Positions 31,939 to 39,510 of a DNA stretch of 64,000 nucleotides are shown here, piece by piece; position 1 is the first letter of the stretch, and each line of letters opens with the position of its first letter. The DNA lies in the IMG/VR virus record IMGVR_UViG_3300032893_000010, positions 52,131-116,130 of that record; one strand, 5' to 3'. A program made the translations under genes and the position numbers. Source of the DNA: a virus. The notes beneath the pieces were generated by a model. That model had not been told where the DNA came from and did not search any database. It saw only the letters and a list, made by a program, of their open reading frames with translations.

Positions 31939-32526
31939 TTACTTCAGGTTGTTACCTTTGCGGTATACGAGAACAGGGGTTTTTGTCTTGACTTCATCAA
32001 GATAATAAATATCATTGTTATCATCACGAGACATAGTTATCTTGGTGAAGTAGTATTCTTTTCCGTTTTTATCCCTCCACACGTCTCCTCGCTGTGGCGG
32101 CCAATGCTCAGGATTCTCCTGTACTGGCCTGGTTACAGAATCGATAAGATACGCAAATCGCTCGTTCGGGAAACGAGCGAAATCGGAGTTCCAATCTCCG
32201 TTAGTGTCATAAAAACCTACGCTAACTCTTCTTACAACCTGGTCGACTATGACATCTCTGTAGATGCGAACCTTATCTCCAGGCTTCAGGTCATGGAAAC
32301 CAATAGTCTTTGAAACTTGAGTAGCAGTCTTTTCTTTCGTCTCATCAATCTTGGTAGTAACGAATCCTGGGAGACCATCAGGATTCGTGTCAAGACGGTA
32401 AGTCCTGTTATCCTTAGTCGTATATGTTCCGACCCACGGATTAACGGAGTATACTTCCACATCTCTTGTGATCCGCAGCTTATCACCCTTCTTCAGTCGC
32501 CTTATATCAGTAACCTTAGTATCCAT
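31939..32526 (-). CDS. multi-module GD-repeat protein, downstream part
   Basis: 195 residues with three repeats of a beta module: LKKGDKLRITRDVEVYSV, LKPGDKVRIYRDVIVDQV and PQRGDVWRDKNGKEYYF. The frame stays open upstream through 32527-32650, where it reads ITGFPVIITDNGYKYGGSRW before the listed ATG. A first module may therefore belong to this protein, with the true N-terminus at 32747, out of frame across the (AT)16 tract. Unknown function. Confidence 0.65.
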   Translation of the reverse strand: MDTKVTDIRRLKKGDKLRITRDVEVYSVNPWVGTYTTKDNRTYRLDTNPDGLPGFVTTKIDETKEKTATQVSKTIGFHDLKPGDKVRIYRDVIVDQVVRRVSVGFYDTNGDWNSDFARFPNERFAYLIDSVTRPVQENPEHWPPQRGDVWRDKNGKEYYFTKITMSRDDNNDIYYLDEVKTKTPVLVYRKGNNLK

Positions 32527-32588
32527 ATCCCTCTCTCCTATCTTCTTGAAGACCCATCTTGAGCCTCCGTATTTGTAGCCATTATCAG

Positions 32589-32747
<159 letters not shown>

Positions 32748-32780
32748 ACCTCCTGAGTCGCAAGCATGGAGTATACGTGC

Positions 32781-32875
32781 ATCATATACCCGCCGCCGCC
32801 CTGGTGTCAAGACCCTGGAGAGATTTAGATTTTTCCGTCGTCCCTCTTGACAGCCGGGCACCCCCATGGTAACGT
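32781..32875. promoter_or_regulatory. divergent promoters
   Basis: Minus strand: TTGACA (32805-32810) and TATGAT (32781-32786), 18-base spacer. Plus strand: TTGACA (32847-32852), 17 bases, TAACGT (32870-32875). They fire the minus-strand block and the genes from 32967. The AT-rich 32876-32966 has no gene. Confidence 0.65.
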
Positions 32876-32966
32876 CTTACCACAGTGATACCGGCGGTTA
32901 TATACGTCGTATATTCAGATATTGATATTCAGTTACTACGATATAACTACATGATAAGGAATAATA

Positions 32967-33047
32967 ATGAGTAATAAGAAAGCAGGACCTGTTATCTTCG
33001 CAGTAATGCTGGTACTACTGCTAGTACTAACCTGCCTATTCAGTTAG
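32967..33047 (+). CDS. membrane peptide (26 aa)
   Basis: AAGGAATAATA then ATG; FAVMLVLLLVLTCLFS forms one span. First gene from the plus-strand promoter. Confidence 0.5.
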   Translation: MSNKKAGPVIFAVMLVLLLVLTCLFS

Positions 33048-33056
33048 GAAATAAAT

Positions 33057-33266
33057 ATGGTATTCGTACTTGAGTTCATACTAGCTCCTATACTATGGTT
33101 GTTCAAGAAGTTTCCTAAAGCTGCACTGGGAATACTGATGATAGTAGCTTTCGGTGGCACTGGCGGTATCTTGATGGTGCATGATATCGGGGCGAATATA
33201 GTAAGAGACGTGTGCATAGCTATCTCAGGTCATCCTGGCTGCATTCACATGCCTTTGAGGAAGTAG
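33057..33266 (+). CDS. membrane protein, two spans
   Basis: 69 residues; VFVLEFILAPILWLFKKF and AALGILMIVAFGGTGGILMV. AAATA precedes ATG with little Shine-Dalgarno. Unknown. Confidence 0.55.
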   Translation: MVFVLEFILAPILWLFKKFPKAALGILMIVAFGGTGGILMVHDIGANIVRDVCIAISGHPGCIHMPLRK

Positions 33267-33274
33267 GAGGAAAC

Positions 33275-33508
33275 ATGCCTTATTGCCGTGCTCATGCAGA
33301 TCTCGTCACAGGAGGAGAACTGAATTGCCATCTTGATGAAGGTCATGAAACTCTCCTGGAGTTTCATTACGATAAGATTGAGGATAAAGAGTGGAGAGAG
33401 GGAAGAGTTCCTGCTCCCGTTCCTTACACTCCTACTGGTCCAATACCTAAGATTAAGGTTGAGAAAACCTGGAAGCTTGCTGGTCAGGCAGATAAAGTCA
33501 CTTTGTGA
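33275..33508 (+). CDS. Cys/His-containing protein
   Basis: 77 residues from ATG 33275 behind AGGAGG. MPYCRAHADLVTGGELNCHL and HETLLEFHYD resemble small zinc-binding phage proteins whose core reads C...H...C...H. Confidence 0.6.
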   Translation: MPYCRAHADLVTGGELNCHLDEGHETLLEFHYDKIEDKEWREGRVPAPVPYTPTGPIPKIKVEKTWKLAGQADKVTL

Positions 33509-33515
33509 GGCGAAT

Positions 33516-33707
33516 ATGCTTAATCCGTTTAAGAAAAAGTGGGAAGTGTACGGATATACCGGAGCTGTAGCTAACAGCAAAGGGGAGGTTTACGGGAGGT
33601 TCAGGAGATATCAGAACGCCATTTCCTTTGCAAAGGAAATGAATGCTTTCAGTTCTGATTTCTTCGAGGGCAGGCATTTCATGGTAAGGAGGATACATGG
33701 TGCATAA
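33516..33707 (+). CDS. hypothetical protein (63 aa)
   Basis: NPFKKKWEVYGYTGAVANSK; a beta-rich half then SFAKEMNAFSSDFFEGRHFM. Overlaps the HAD gene by 11 bases. Confidence 0.55.
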   Translation: MLNPFKKKWEVYGYTGAVANSKGEVYGRFRRYQNAISFAKEMNAFSSDFFEGRHFMVRRIHGA

Positions 33708-34167
33708 AAGACCTGAAGCTTTCATCTGCGACATCGATGGCACTATCGCAGATCACGGAGATGAGGAAAGCGGTCTCATCAGAGGTCACTATGAGTATGA
33801 CAAGGTGAAGTTCGACCGTCCGAAGCCTGAGGTTATCAGGGTCGTCAGGATTCTGTCGAAGGAACTTCAGCCTATCTTCGTATCAGGAAGGATGGATGAA
33901 TCTGCTAATCCGGTGAGGATCGATACAGTTCACTGGATCAAGAGTAATGTGTGGCCGTACGACATCAATCCTCAGTGGCCTTTGTTCATGAGAGCTGACG
34001 GTGATTACAGAGCAGATTACGTGATAAAGGAAGAGATCTTCACTAAGCTGATTGAGCCTCGGTGGAATGTGAGGTTCGCTATTGATGACAGGCTTCAGGT
34101 ATGCCGGATGTGGCATAGGATAGGAGTCCCTGTGTTCAGGGTGGGAGATCCTGATGCAGTCTTTTAA
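33697..34167 (+). CDS. polynucleotide 3'-phosphatase-like HAD protein
   Basis: 156 residues. FICDIDGTIAD (DxDGT nucleophile), IFVSGRMD, MRADGDYRADYVIKEE and VRFAIDDRLQVCRMWHRIGV match the HAD phosphatase half of T4 polynucleotide kinase. No kinase P-loop is present. It should remove 3' phosphates from nucleic acids, which in T4 serves repair of cleaved tRNA. No RNA ligase is recognised nearby. Confidence 0.82.
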   Translation: MVHKRPEAFICDIDGTIADHGDEESGLIRGHYEYDKVKFDRPKPEVIRVVRILSKELQPIFVSGRMDESANPVRIDTVHWIKSNVWPYDINPQWPLFMRADGDYRADYVIKEEIFTKLIEPRWNVRFAIDDRLQVCRMWHRIGVPVFRVGDPDAVF

Positions 34168-34318
34168 GTCAGTTAAGTTATCTCTGCTTCAGGTCAGGTC
34201 TGACCTGAATGACATAATAGAGGAGCTGAGCAGTATAGACAAGTACGACCTGTCTGACGCAGAGATATACGTATCTGATGCTGTTGACATGATAGAAATG
34301 GCACTTGACGTGCTTTAA
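34154..34318 (+). CDS. helical protein (54 aa)
   Basis: KLSLLQVRSDLNDIIEELSS and DAVDMIEMALDVL form two helices. ATG lies inside the HAD gene's end. Unknown. Confidence 0.55.
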   Translation: MQSFKSVKLSLLQVRSDLNDIIEELSSIDKYDLSDAEIYVSDAVDMIEMALDVL

Positions 34319-34337
34319 CCTGGCATAAGGAGGGAGA

Positions 34338-34742
34338 ATGAGGAAGCTGGGAGGGTGGCTCATGCTCATATTCATAGGATACGGGTTCGCCCAGAATCCT
34401 GGAGCGTTCCACCAGCTCATGAGCAGTATGGGAAAAGCCGCTAAATCTCATGGCATATCAGAAGCATATGTGACGATCTCTTCTTTCCAGCAGTGTGTTA
34501 TCTCCAGGGAATCTGGGGGTGACTCTACTGTGTGGAACAATCAGGGTTATCCCTATTGGGGCTTGTATCAGTTCGGTAAGCCTTTGTGGGTGGGTAATGG
34601 GGGTAACCCTGATGACTGGGGTAAATCATCTACGTCAGCAGCAGAGCAGACAAGGATATTCGATAACGTAATGAGTCATTACGGAGGGTGCAAGAACTGG
34701 ACTCCTTCTGATGGCTGTCCAGATCCTTCGAATGGATGCTAA
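34338..34742 (+). CDS. secreted Rpf/transglycosylase-like enzyme
   Basis: 134 residues. Signal anchor (WLMLIFIGYGFAQNPG), then CVISRESGGDSTVWNNQGYP and GLYQFGKPLW, matching the lysozyme-like Rpf/transglycosylase fold with a catalytic Glu in RESGG. A conserved Cys near the C-terminus could pair with the first. It probably cleaves peptidoglycan. Confidence 0.75.
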   Translation: MRKLGGWLMLIFIGYGFAQNPGAFHQLMSSMGKAAKSHGISEAYVTISSFQQCVISRESGGDSTVWNNQGYPYWGLYQFGKPLWVGNGGNPDDWGKSSTSAAEQTRIFDNVMSHYGGCKNWTPSDGCPDPSNGC

Positions 34743-34744
34743 GA

Positions 34745-34791
34745 CTCCTATGCTATGCTAGTATCAGATTTCAAATGGCATAGCATAGGAG
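34745..34791 (+). promoter_or_regulatory. RBS-sequestering hairpin
   Basis: CTCCTATGCTATGC (34745-34758) pairs perfectly over 14 bases with GCATAGCATAGGAG (34778-34791); the 3' arm contains AGGAG five bases before ATG 34796. Loop of 19 bases. The mRNA would be translated poorly until the hairpin opens. Confidence 0.85.
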
Positions 34792-34795
34792 AAAC

Positions 34796-35602
34796 ATGAC
34801 AGCAGAACACATTCAGTACATACCTGAGATCGTAATACCGGAGATGAGGCTAGGCCGTCATATTCACTTAGAAGCGAATAGGATGGCTGTTCCTCATGCT
34901 GGTCCGGCTCAGGCAGTAACAAGCAAGACATGGGCAAGAGATATCCCTATCTTAAACCAGGGCAATGTAGGCTCATGCACAGGTAATGCGATGGATGGAG
35001 CGCTGGGAACAACACCAGTATTCCAGACTTTGCCATCAAACCATCCTGCATTAGATGAAAACGAAGCACTTAACCTTTATTCAGCAGCGGAAGTTATCGA
35101 CGGTGACGGTCCTTATCCTCCTAACGATAACGGTTCTACAGGTCCGTCAGTAGCTCAGGCGGCTCAGAATGCCGGACTTATCAAGGGATATAACCATTAC
35201 AAAGACTTAAATTCTACGTTACAGTCGCTGATGAACGGCCCAGTAATAATAGGAATGAACTGGTATTCATCGTTTGATACACCTGCTGCGGATGGAACGG
35301 TTGCCATCACAGCAGATGCTTATGTAAGAGGCGGTCACGAGGTTCTTGCTCGTGTGGTTGATGTAACTAACCAGATGATCGGTTTTGATAATTCGTGGGG
35401 AACAAGCTGGGGAGTTAACGGTTCTTTCAAGATGAGTTATGCGACTCTGACTCAGCTTCTCTCGGAAGGAGGAGATTGTACTTCTTTCATTCCTCTAGCA
35501 GCACCATCACCGACTCCTAATCCTCCGAAGCCTAAGCCAAAGCCTAATAAGCCATCGTGGTTCGATGAGTTCATCAAATGGATTGAATCGTTTTTCGCTT
35601 AA
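34796..35602 (+). CDS. papain-like cysteine protease
   Basis: 268 residues. Catalytic-type Cys61 in PILNQGNVGSCTGNAMDGAL, His181 in RGGHEVLA and Asn199 in FDNSWGTSWG match the C1A triad. There is no signal peptide. After residue 235 a Pro/Lys linker leads to a short aromatic amphipathic end (WFDEFIKWIESFFA), which may touch membrane. Translation appears controlled by the hairpin just upstream. Substrate unknown. Confidence 0.82.
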   Translation: MTAEHIQYIPEIVIPEMRLGRHIHLEANRMAVPHAGPAQAVTSKTWARDIPILNQGNVGSCTGNAMDGALGTTPVFQTLPSNHPALDENEALNLYSAAEVIDGDGPYPPNDNGSTGPSVAQAAQNAGLIKGYNHYKDLNSTLQSLMNGPVIIGMNWYSSFDTPAADGTVAITADAYVRGGHEVLARVVDVTNQMIGFDNSWGTSWGVNGSFKMSYATLTQLLSEGGDCTSFIPLAAPSPTPNPPKPKPKPNKPSWFDEFIKWIESFFA

Positions 35603-35664
35603 GATTATCAACTCAGTCAAGCCCTGGTATGAAAGCCAAGGCTTCACTTTTAAGGAGGGTATAC

Positions 35665-35712
35665 ATGAGTGTTATGGCAGAACCAGAACCGGTAAGTAAG
35701 ACTTATACTTAA
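35665..35712 (+). CDS. possible 15-aa peptide
   Basis: AAGGAGGG precedes ATG; MSVMAEPEPVSKTYT. May be a leader for the next gene: TTAAGGAGG recurs at its end. Confidence 0.35.
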   Translation: MSVMAEPEPVSKTYT

Positions 35713-35722
35713 GGAGGAGTAA

Positions 35723-36559
35723 ATGAAGTTTCAGGCGAGTAATACAACAGCCATAAACCCCATTATGGCTAGAGAAATTCTCTCAAATGCTATTAGGAAC
35801 AGACCAATCAAGAAGAAGAAGGTTGAGGAATTTCGTTCATTTATGGAAGGCAGGAAGTTCGGAACCTCTCTGCTCGTTTTCAATAGTTCGGATCAGCTAG
35901 TATCTGGTTTTCATAGGATGACTGCTTTGTCGGAACTTCCAGAGGATGTTTTCGTAAACTTTGCTATCGCTTATGACGATGATGACCTGGCTAGCATCAG
36001 GCAGAATTCCGGTTCTCCAGAAACAGCAAGAGAGCAGGCTAAGAGGAATGAGCTTCCATACGCAAACGAAAGGGCTGCGATTGCCAGAAAGCTCATCATC
36101 CTAGAACATAAGCTAGAGGGTAGGACTTATACCCCAGGCGCAGAGGAAATTTACACTGTAAGCCGTGATGAACCTTATATGGAAAGAGCTATTGAACATC
36201 TTAATGACTTCGATGGTCTTATTCCTTCACCTTCTATAGCATCTTATATAATTCTGGCAAGAGAGAACGAGGAAAAGACCGATCTTTTCTATTCTAGCTT
36301 GTCTACTGGTGCTGGTTTGGAGCTAGGTTCCCCAATTCTTGCAGTTAAAAACGGCCTGCCCGGAGTTAGGACAAAGTTGCAAGGGACGTATAGGGACGCT
36401 CAATGCGGACAAATGATACTTAGGGGTTTCAGTGATTGGGTTTCTTCTAAGCAAGGACCAACCAGATATAATGTTAAAGATGGTGTTTCCATTGCTGACG
36501 AAGTGAAGTTGCTGAGTAAGGTACTGAGTGTTCCGTGGACTAATATCTTAAGACCCTGA
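35723..36559 (+). CDS. ParB-like domain protein
   Basis: 278 residues. NRPIKKKKVEEFRSFMEGRK, LLVFNSSDQLVSGFHRMTAL gives the ParB N-terminal/Srx pattern with a GxHR motif; a long helical second half follows. A family of phage proteins with this layout lacks the HTH of plasmid ParB. Unknown partner. Confidence 0.7.
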   Translation: MKFQASNTTAINPIMAREILSNAIRNRPIKKKKVEEFRSFMEGRKFGTSLLVFNSSDQLVSGFHRMTALSELPEDVFVNFAIAYDDDDLASIRQNSGSPETAREQAKRNELPYANERAAIARKLIILEHKLEGRTYTPGAEEIYTVSRDEPYMERAIEHLNDFDGLIPSPSIASYIILARENEEKTDLFYSSLSTGAGLELGSPILAVKNGLPGVRTKLQGTYRDAQCGQMILRGFSDWVSSKQGPTRYNVKDGVSIADEVKLLSKVLSVPWTNILRP

Positions 36560-36582
36560 TGTTATACTTAAGGAGGAAATAT

Positions 36583-36627
36583 ATGAGACATGAAAATTGC
36601 GGCTCTGGCTGCACGGATAATAAGTAA
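36583..36627 (+). CDS. possible 14-aa Cys peptide
   Basis: TTAAGGAGG then ATG; MRHENCGSGCTDNK. Ends at the AAATTTCTGAA promoter element. Very short. Confidence 0.3.
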   Translation: MRHENCGSGCTDNK

Positions 36628-36676
36628 AAATTTCTGAATACAAGGTATTGACTTTCCTTACCGGCTATGGTACTAT
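36626..36676 (+). promoter_or_regulatory. promoter with AAATTTCTGAA element, tRNA region
   Basis: AAAAATTTCTGAATA near 36626, TTGACT 36648-36653, 17 bases, TACTAT 36671-36676. First promoter of the tRNA cluster. Confidence 0.7.
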
Positions 36677-36743
36677 GTATCCTAGCCGGTTGGGAGAGAA
36701 CACCGGCTTTAGCTCTAGAGAAAAACTCCAAGGTGGCGAGCGA

Positions 36744-36767
36744 CAGGAAATATTGCAATATTTCCTG
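36744..36767. repeat. 24-bp perfect palindrome in the tRNA leader
   Basis: CAGGAAATATTG followed at once by its complement. Upstream AGCCGGT/ACCGGCT forms a second hairpin. May guide RNase processing. Confidence 0.75.
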
Positions 36768-36817
36768 AGGTTGACCCTTAATCCGCTCTTGTGTCAAGGG
36801 AATGGGCACCAAAACAT

Positions 36818-36888
36818 TCTAGCGTCCGTTAACGGTAAACGAGCAGACTGTTAATCTGTCCCTCCTGGTTCGAATCCAGGTGCTAGAG
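36818..36888 (+). tRNA. tRNA-Asn (GTT)
   Basis: Acceptor TCTAGCG/TGCTAGA, anticodon loop CTGTTAA, T-loop TTCGAAT. No encoded CCA. Confidence 0.9.
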
Positions 36889-36922
36889 CCCTGCCACGCC
36901 GGCTTCATATTAAGGAGGTAAT

Positions 36923-37054
36923 ATGATAAGTGATTATTTCATATTGGGAATATTTGCAGCATCAGTAGTTGTCTGGGTTGTAATATACATAATGAATAAC
37001 AGGAATTCTCCCGGCCCTCCTCCCGAAGATAAGAGCGGTGGTTGGCGTGGTTAG
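36923..37054 (+). CDS. membrane peptide (43 aa)
   Basis: AAGGAGG before ATG. FILGIFAASVVVWVVIYIMN forms one span, then a Pro-rich tail. Overlaps the next gene. Confidence 0.6.
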   Translation: MISDYFILGIFAASVVVWVVIYIMNNRNSPGPPPEDKSGGWRG

Positions 37055-37274
37055 ATATGTGTATAAATGTACTAACAAGCAATGCGATAATATAGAAGAG
37101 CGAGAATTCCCTATGGGAAAAGCGCCAGAAGAAGCGGATATCTGCCTTGACTGTGCCGCTGGTGCTCTGATAAGAGCCTATGTTCCTGTAGCAGTTTCGT
37201 TCAAGGGCTCTGGTTTCTACAGGACAGACAATCCGAAGACGAAACATGTAAGTACTCAGATGGAAGTGATATAA
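37047..37274 (+). CDS. FmdB-like zinc-ribbon protein
   Basis: About 75 residues from GTG. YVYKCTNKQCDNIEEREFPM, CLDCAAGAL and SFKGSGFYRTD are hallmarks of the FmdB/YhhI-type zinc ribbon family, including the GSGFYxTD end. Family function is uncertain (regulatory). Confidence 0.8.
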   Translation: MVRYVYKCTNKQCDNIEEREFPMGKAPEEADICLDCAAGALIRAYVPVAVSFKGSGFYRTDNPKTKHVSTQMEVI

Positions 37275-37295
37275 GCTGTTCAACAGCTTATACGT

Positions 37296-37371
37296 GCCGC
37301 ATTAACTCAGTCAGGCCAGAGTAGCGCTCTTGTAAAGCGAAAGTCGGTGGGTTCAAATCCCTCATGCGGCT
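37296..37371 (+). tRNA. tRNA-Thr (TGT)
   Basis: Acceptor GCCGCAT/ATGCGGC, loop CTTGTAA, T-loop TTCAAAT. Confidence 0.9.
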
Positions 37372-37412
37372 CTGTTTCTAGTTTGCCATTAATTGAAATA
37401 AGGTGGAAGACC

Positions 37413-37613
37413 ATGGACTTATTGAAAAATAGGGATAACGAGGATAAGCCACGTCGGGGCGACCGTGGGTACAAGAAACTGAAGGAAGCGGCTGCGAGGC
37501 AGAATGAGATCAGGGATAACTACCTTGAGGAGCTGAAAAGGAAGGCTGGTAATCCTTCAAGATACGGCAGGCTGACAAGAGCCGAGCTTAAATATCTTAA
37601 AGAGCATGAATAG
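37413..37613 (+). CDS. charged protein (66 aa)
   Basis: From ATG 37413; AAGGTGG upstream. Lys/Glu/Arg-rich helix (YKKLKEAAARQNEIRDNYLE). Unknown. Confidence 0.5.
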   Translation: MDLLKNRDNEDKPRRGDRGYKKLKEAAARQNEIRDNYLEELKRKAGNPSRYGRLTRAELKYLKEHE

Positions 37614-37621
37614 GAGTTCCT

Positions 37622-37777
37622 ATGTCTAGTGCTAAAAGGGGTGATAAGCGTCCGTGCAGATCTGCTTATCACAGTGAGGGAAGGCGAGCTGTGAACAAGG
37701 CTCGTCGTATTACAAGATGCAACGGGGAAGGATACCTGAATTGGTGGAGAAGCAAGGGATACGCCGAGAGGGCGTAG
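37622..37777 (+). CDS. basic protein (51 aa)
   Basis: AKRGDKRPCRSAYHSEGRRA; many Arg/Lys. GGAG nine bases before ATG. Unknown. Confidence 0.5.
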   Translation: MSSAKRGDKRPCRSAYHSEGRRAVNKARRITRCNGEGYLNWWRSKGYAERA

Positions 37778-37866
37778 CTGAAACGATAGCTGCTTTCATA
37801 TGCGTCTGCCTGATCGTGGCAGGGTTGCTTTACCTGATAACCCATAATATTTCTTATCCCACTTAG
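37717..37866 (+). CDS. membrane peptide (49 aa), overlapping frame
   Basis: IAAFICVCLIVAGLLYLITHN, one span. Its end LLYLITHNISYP resembles GYLITHNLNYAP of the protein at 37956, so the two are related. Start uncertain: it overlaps 60 bases of the previous gene. Confidence 0.45.
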   Translation: MQRGRIPELVEKQGIRREGVAETIAAFICVCLIVAGLLYLITHNISYPT

Positions 37867-37873
37867 GACTGTC

Positions 37874-38023
37874 ATGAGTATTTTCTCTTCCCCTCAGAGA
37901 AGGGGAGCAATGCGTATTCATCGTAATAAGAAACGCAGGGAGGCGGAATTAAGGAATGCAAGGAAGCAGAAAAGAGCAGATAGCGCGCCAGAGAAGAGTT
38001 CACCGCAGGAAGCAGCAGAATAA
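37874..38023 (+). CDS. basic protein (49 aa)
   Basis: RRGAMRIHRNKKRREAELRN; highly basic, then Ser/Glu tail. Overlaps the following frame by 68 bases, so one of the two may be spurious. Confidence 0.4.
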   Translation: MSIFSSPQRRGAMRIHRNKKRREAELRNARKQKRADSAPEKSSPQEAAE

Positions 38024-38150
38024 GACAATCGCGCTTCTGATCCTGTCTATCCTGTTTATAGCAATTATCGTCTTTGGTTATCTTATCACCCATAACCTGA
38101 ATTACGCCCCTCGCATTGTTTACGTCCCTCATTTTATTCACAAATACTAA
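37956..38150 (+). CDS. membrane protein (64 aa)
   Basis: Basic N-terminus then IALLILSILFIAIIVFGYLI and a short outer tail (APRIVYVPHFIHKY). Paralogous end to the 37717 peptide. Confidence 0.5.
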   Translation: MQGSRKEQIARQRRVHRRKQQNKTIALLILSILFIAIIVFGYLITHNLNYAPRIVYVPHFIHKY

Positions 38151-38160
38151 AAAGAAGCTA

Positions 38161-38190
38161 TTGACATGTGACGACTTCGCCTGGTAGGAT
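38161..38190 (+). promoter_or_regulatory. sigma70-like promoter
   Basis: TTGACA 38161-38166, 18 bases, TAGGAT 38185-38190, directly before the His-rich lipoprotein. Confidence 0.6.
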
Positions 38191-38202
38191 CAGGAGGTGC
38201 TG

Positions 38203-38364
38203 ATGAGAAAGATCAAGATCATACTCGCCGGGCTTATTGCCGCAGTAGCTATCACTGCCTGTTCAGGTGGTTACAACGGGTATGTAGTCCACCATCACTA
38301 TTATCATCGGATTGTGCATGTGGTTCACGTAACTCATGTGCATCTGCATATTCACAAGCGTTAG
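38203..38364 (+). CDS. His-rich lipoprotein (53 aa)
   Basis: Lipobox AVAITAC ends the signal peptide at Cys20. The mature part is extremely His-rich (VVHHHYYHRIVHVVHVTHVH). It should be lipid-anchored outside the membrane and could bind Ni, Zn or Cu. CAGGAGG precedes ATG. Confidence 0.65.
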   Translation: MRKIKIILAGLIAAVAITACSGGYNGYVVHHHYYHRIVHVVHVTHVHLHIHKR

Positions 38365-38375
38365 CTTGTGAATGG

Positions 38376-38448
38376 TGCCGTATAGCTCAACTGGCAGGGC
38401 ACAAGTCTTTGGTACTTGCGATTCTAGGTTCGAATCCTAGTGCGGCAG
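38376..38448 (+). tRNA. tRNA-Gln (TTG)
   Basis: Acceptor TGCCGTA/TGCGGCA, anticodon loop CTTTGGT, discriminator G. Confidence 0.88.
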
Positions 38449-38473
38449 CTCCGGTAAATTTAAGGAGGTCATC

Positions 38474-38698
38474 ATGACAGAGAAAATTATCAGCTTCTTG
38501 ATATGTGCGGGTATACTTATCTTTATATGGCTCCTCTGCGGAGGATGGATTCCTGTTTACGGATGGGGATGGAAAATGAGTGAAGAACAAGAGGAATATG
38601 TTACCTGTACTGTATGCAAAGGCACTACGTTCTCTCCCTATGAGAACGGGAAGAAGTGCACTGCCTGCGGGTGGACAGGAAAGGTAAAGCGTAAGTAG
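38474..38698 (+). CDS. membrane protein with a zinc ribbon
   Basis: 74 residues. Span IISFLICAGILIFIWLLCGG, then cytoplasmic CTVCKGTTF and CTACGWTGK, a CxxC pair repeat. AAGGAGG before ATG. Confidence 0.6.
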   Translation: MTEKIISFLICAGILIFIWLLCGGWIPVYGWGWKMSEEQEEYVTCTVCKGTTFSPYENGKKCTACGWTGKVKRK

Positions 38699-38701
38699 CA
38701 T

Positions 38702-38785
38702 TCCCGTATAGTGTAATTGGCAACACACCTGGCTCTGAACCAGGAGACGGTCACGCTTGTTTTAGTTCGAATCTAGATGCGGGAG
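38702..38785 (+). tRNA. tRNA-Gln (CTG) with a long variable region
   Basis: Acceptor TCCCGTA/TGCGGGA, loop CTCTGAA, discriminator G, T-loop TTCGAAT. The variable region is 16 bases, unusual for Gln, which normally has 4-5. Confidence 0.75.
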
Positions 38786-38801
38786 CAAAAGGAAGGATGA
38801 C

Positions 38802-38996
38802 ATGGATGTTAAAGGAGTCATCGTCCTGGCTAATCTTATGGCCAGGCACAGGGAACATCTCGCTATCACAGCGGAGAATGACCCTAATCCTCGGATTAGG
38901 TGGGCTACCGTAAAGGCCAGGGCTCTCCAGGCCAGCAGTTCAGTGCAGAATCCTGTTCCTACTCTCCTTAAAAACAGGCAGGAAATTTCTGAATAA
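38802..38996 (+). CDS. hypothetical protein (64 aa)
   Basis: VIVLANLMARHREHLAITAE, helical. Its last codons (GAA ATT TCT GAA TAA) are the upstream element of the next promoter, as also at 49188. Confidence 0.55.
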   Translation: MDVKGVIVLANLMARHREHLAITAENDPNPRIRWATVKARALQASSSVQNPVPTLLKNRQEISE

Positions 38997-39031
38997 GGGA
39001 TCTTGACATTCGGGGGTCCCTGTGATATTCT
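38983..39031 (+). promoter_or_regulatory. promoter with AAATTTCTGAA element
   Basis: AAATTTCTGAATAA overlaps the end of the gene; TTGACA 39003-39008, 17 bases, TATTCT 39026-39031. Starts the tRNA-Trp/His section. Confidence 0.7.
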
Positions 39032-39060
39032 TATATCAGATCGGCAATCAAAAGTAAATA

Positions 39061-39197
39061 GGGAGCTGGCCAGGGTTTCCGTAGTGAGTCGGGTCACTAA
39101 AGGATGGTTGGTGTGACGCAGCTAATATAATCTGCTTAGGGGAAGGGCAGTAGTACTAAGGGTCGGTCGATGTTAAGGCGTCAGGTAGCTAGCTCCC
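39061..39197 (+). ncRNA. structured RNA of unknown class
   Basis: Closing stem GGGAGCT/AGCTCCC; interior hairpins such as GTGA/TCAC. CCAGGGTTN and ACTAAAGG also occur in the RNA at 39919. Not a tRNA. Confidence 0.45.
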
Positions 39198-39214
39198 TCT
39201 CAATTAAATAACAT

Positions 39215-39293
39215 ACGGATAGAGCTTAAATCCAGCCGGGCTGGAGATGGATTCCAAACCCATTAGCAATGCGTTCGACTCGTACTAGCCGTG
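39215..39293 (+). tRNA. probable tRNA-Trp (CCA), imperfect
   Basis: Acceptor ACGGATA/TAGCCGT has one mismatch; loop TTCCAAA reads CCA; T-loop TTCGACT; discriminator G. The D-arm region is long. May be decayed. Confidence 0.5.
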
Positions 39294-39437
39294 CGATGAT
39301 GTTGCGTAGGCACATCAGACTGCTGAACCATAGCTGTGAATATGGTAACTGCGAGAACAGTATAAACTACAGGCATGATAAACGAGCCTTGACAGTTACC
39401 TATCTTGCCGTAGGTGGCCAGAAAAACTGTCAACTAT

Positions 39438-39510
39438 GGCGTTCGTGGCAGATAGGTAATGCAACGGTTTGTGGGACCGTGCAATGTGGGTTCGAATCCC
39501 ATCGTTCGCC
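39438..39510 (+). tRNA. tRNA-His (GTG)
   Basis: Loop TTGTGGG, T-arm GTGGG/CCCAT, extra 5' G as in His tRNAs. Two T-T mismatches in the acceptor. A preceding TTACCTATCT (39396-39405) is complementary to its D-arm. Confidence 0.75.
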
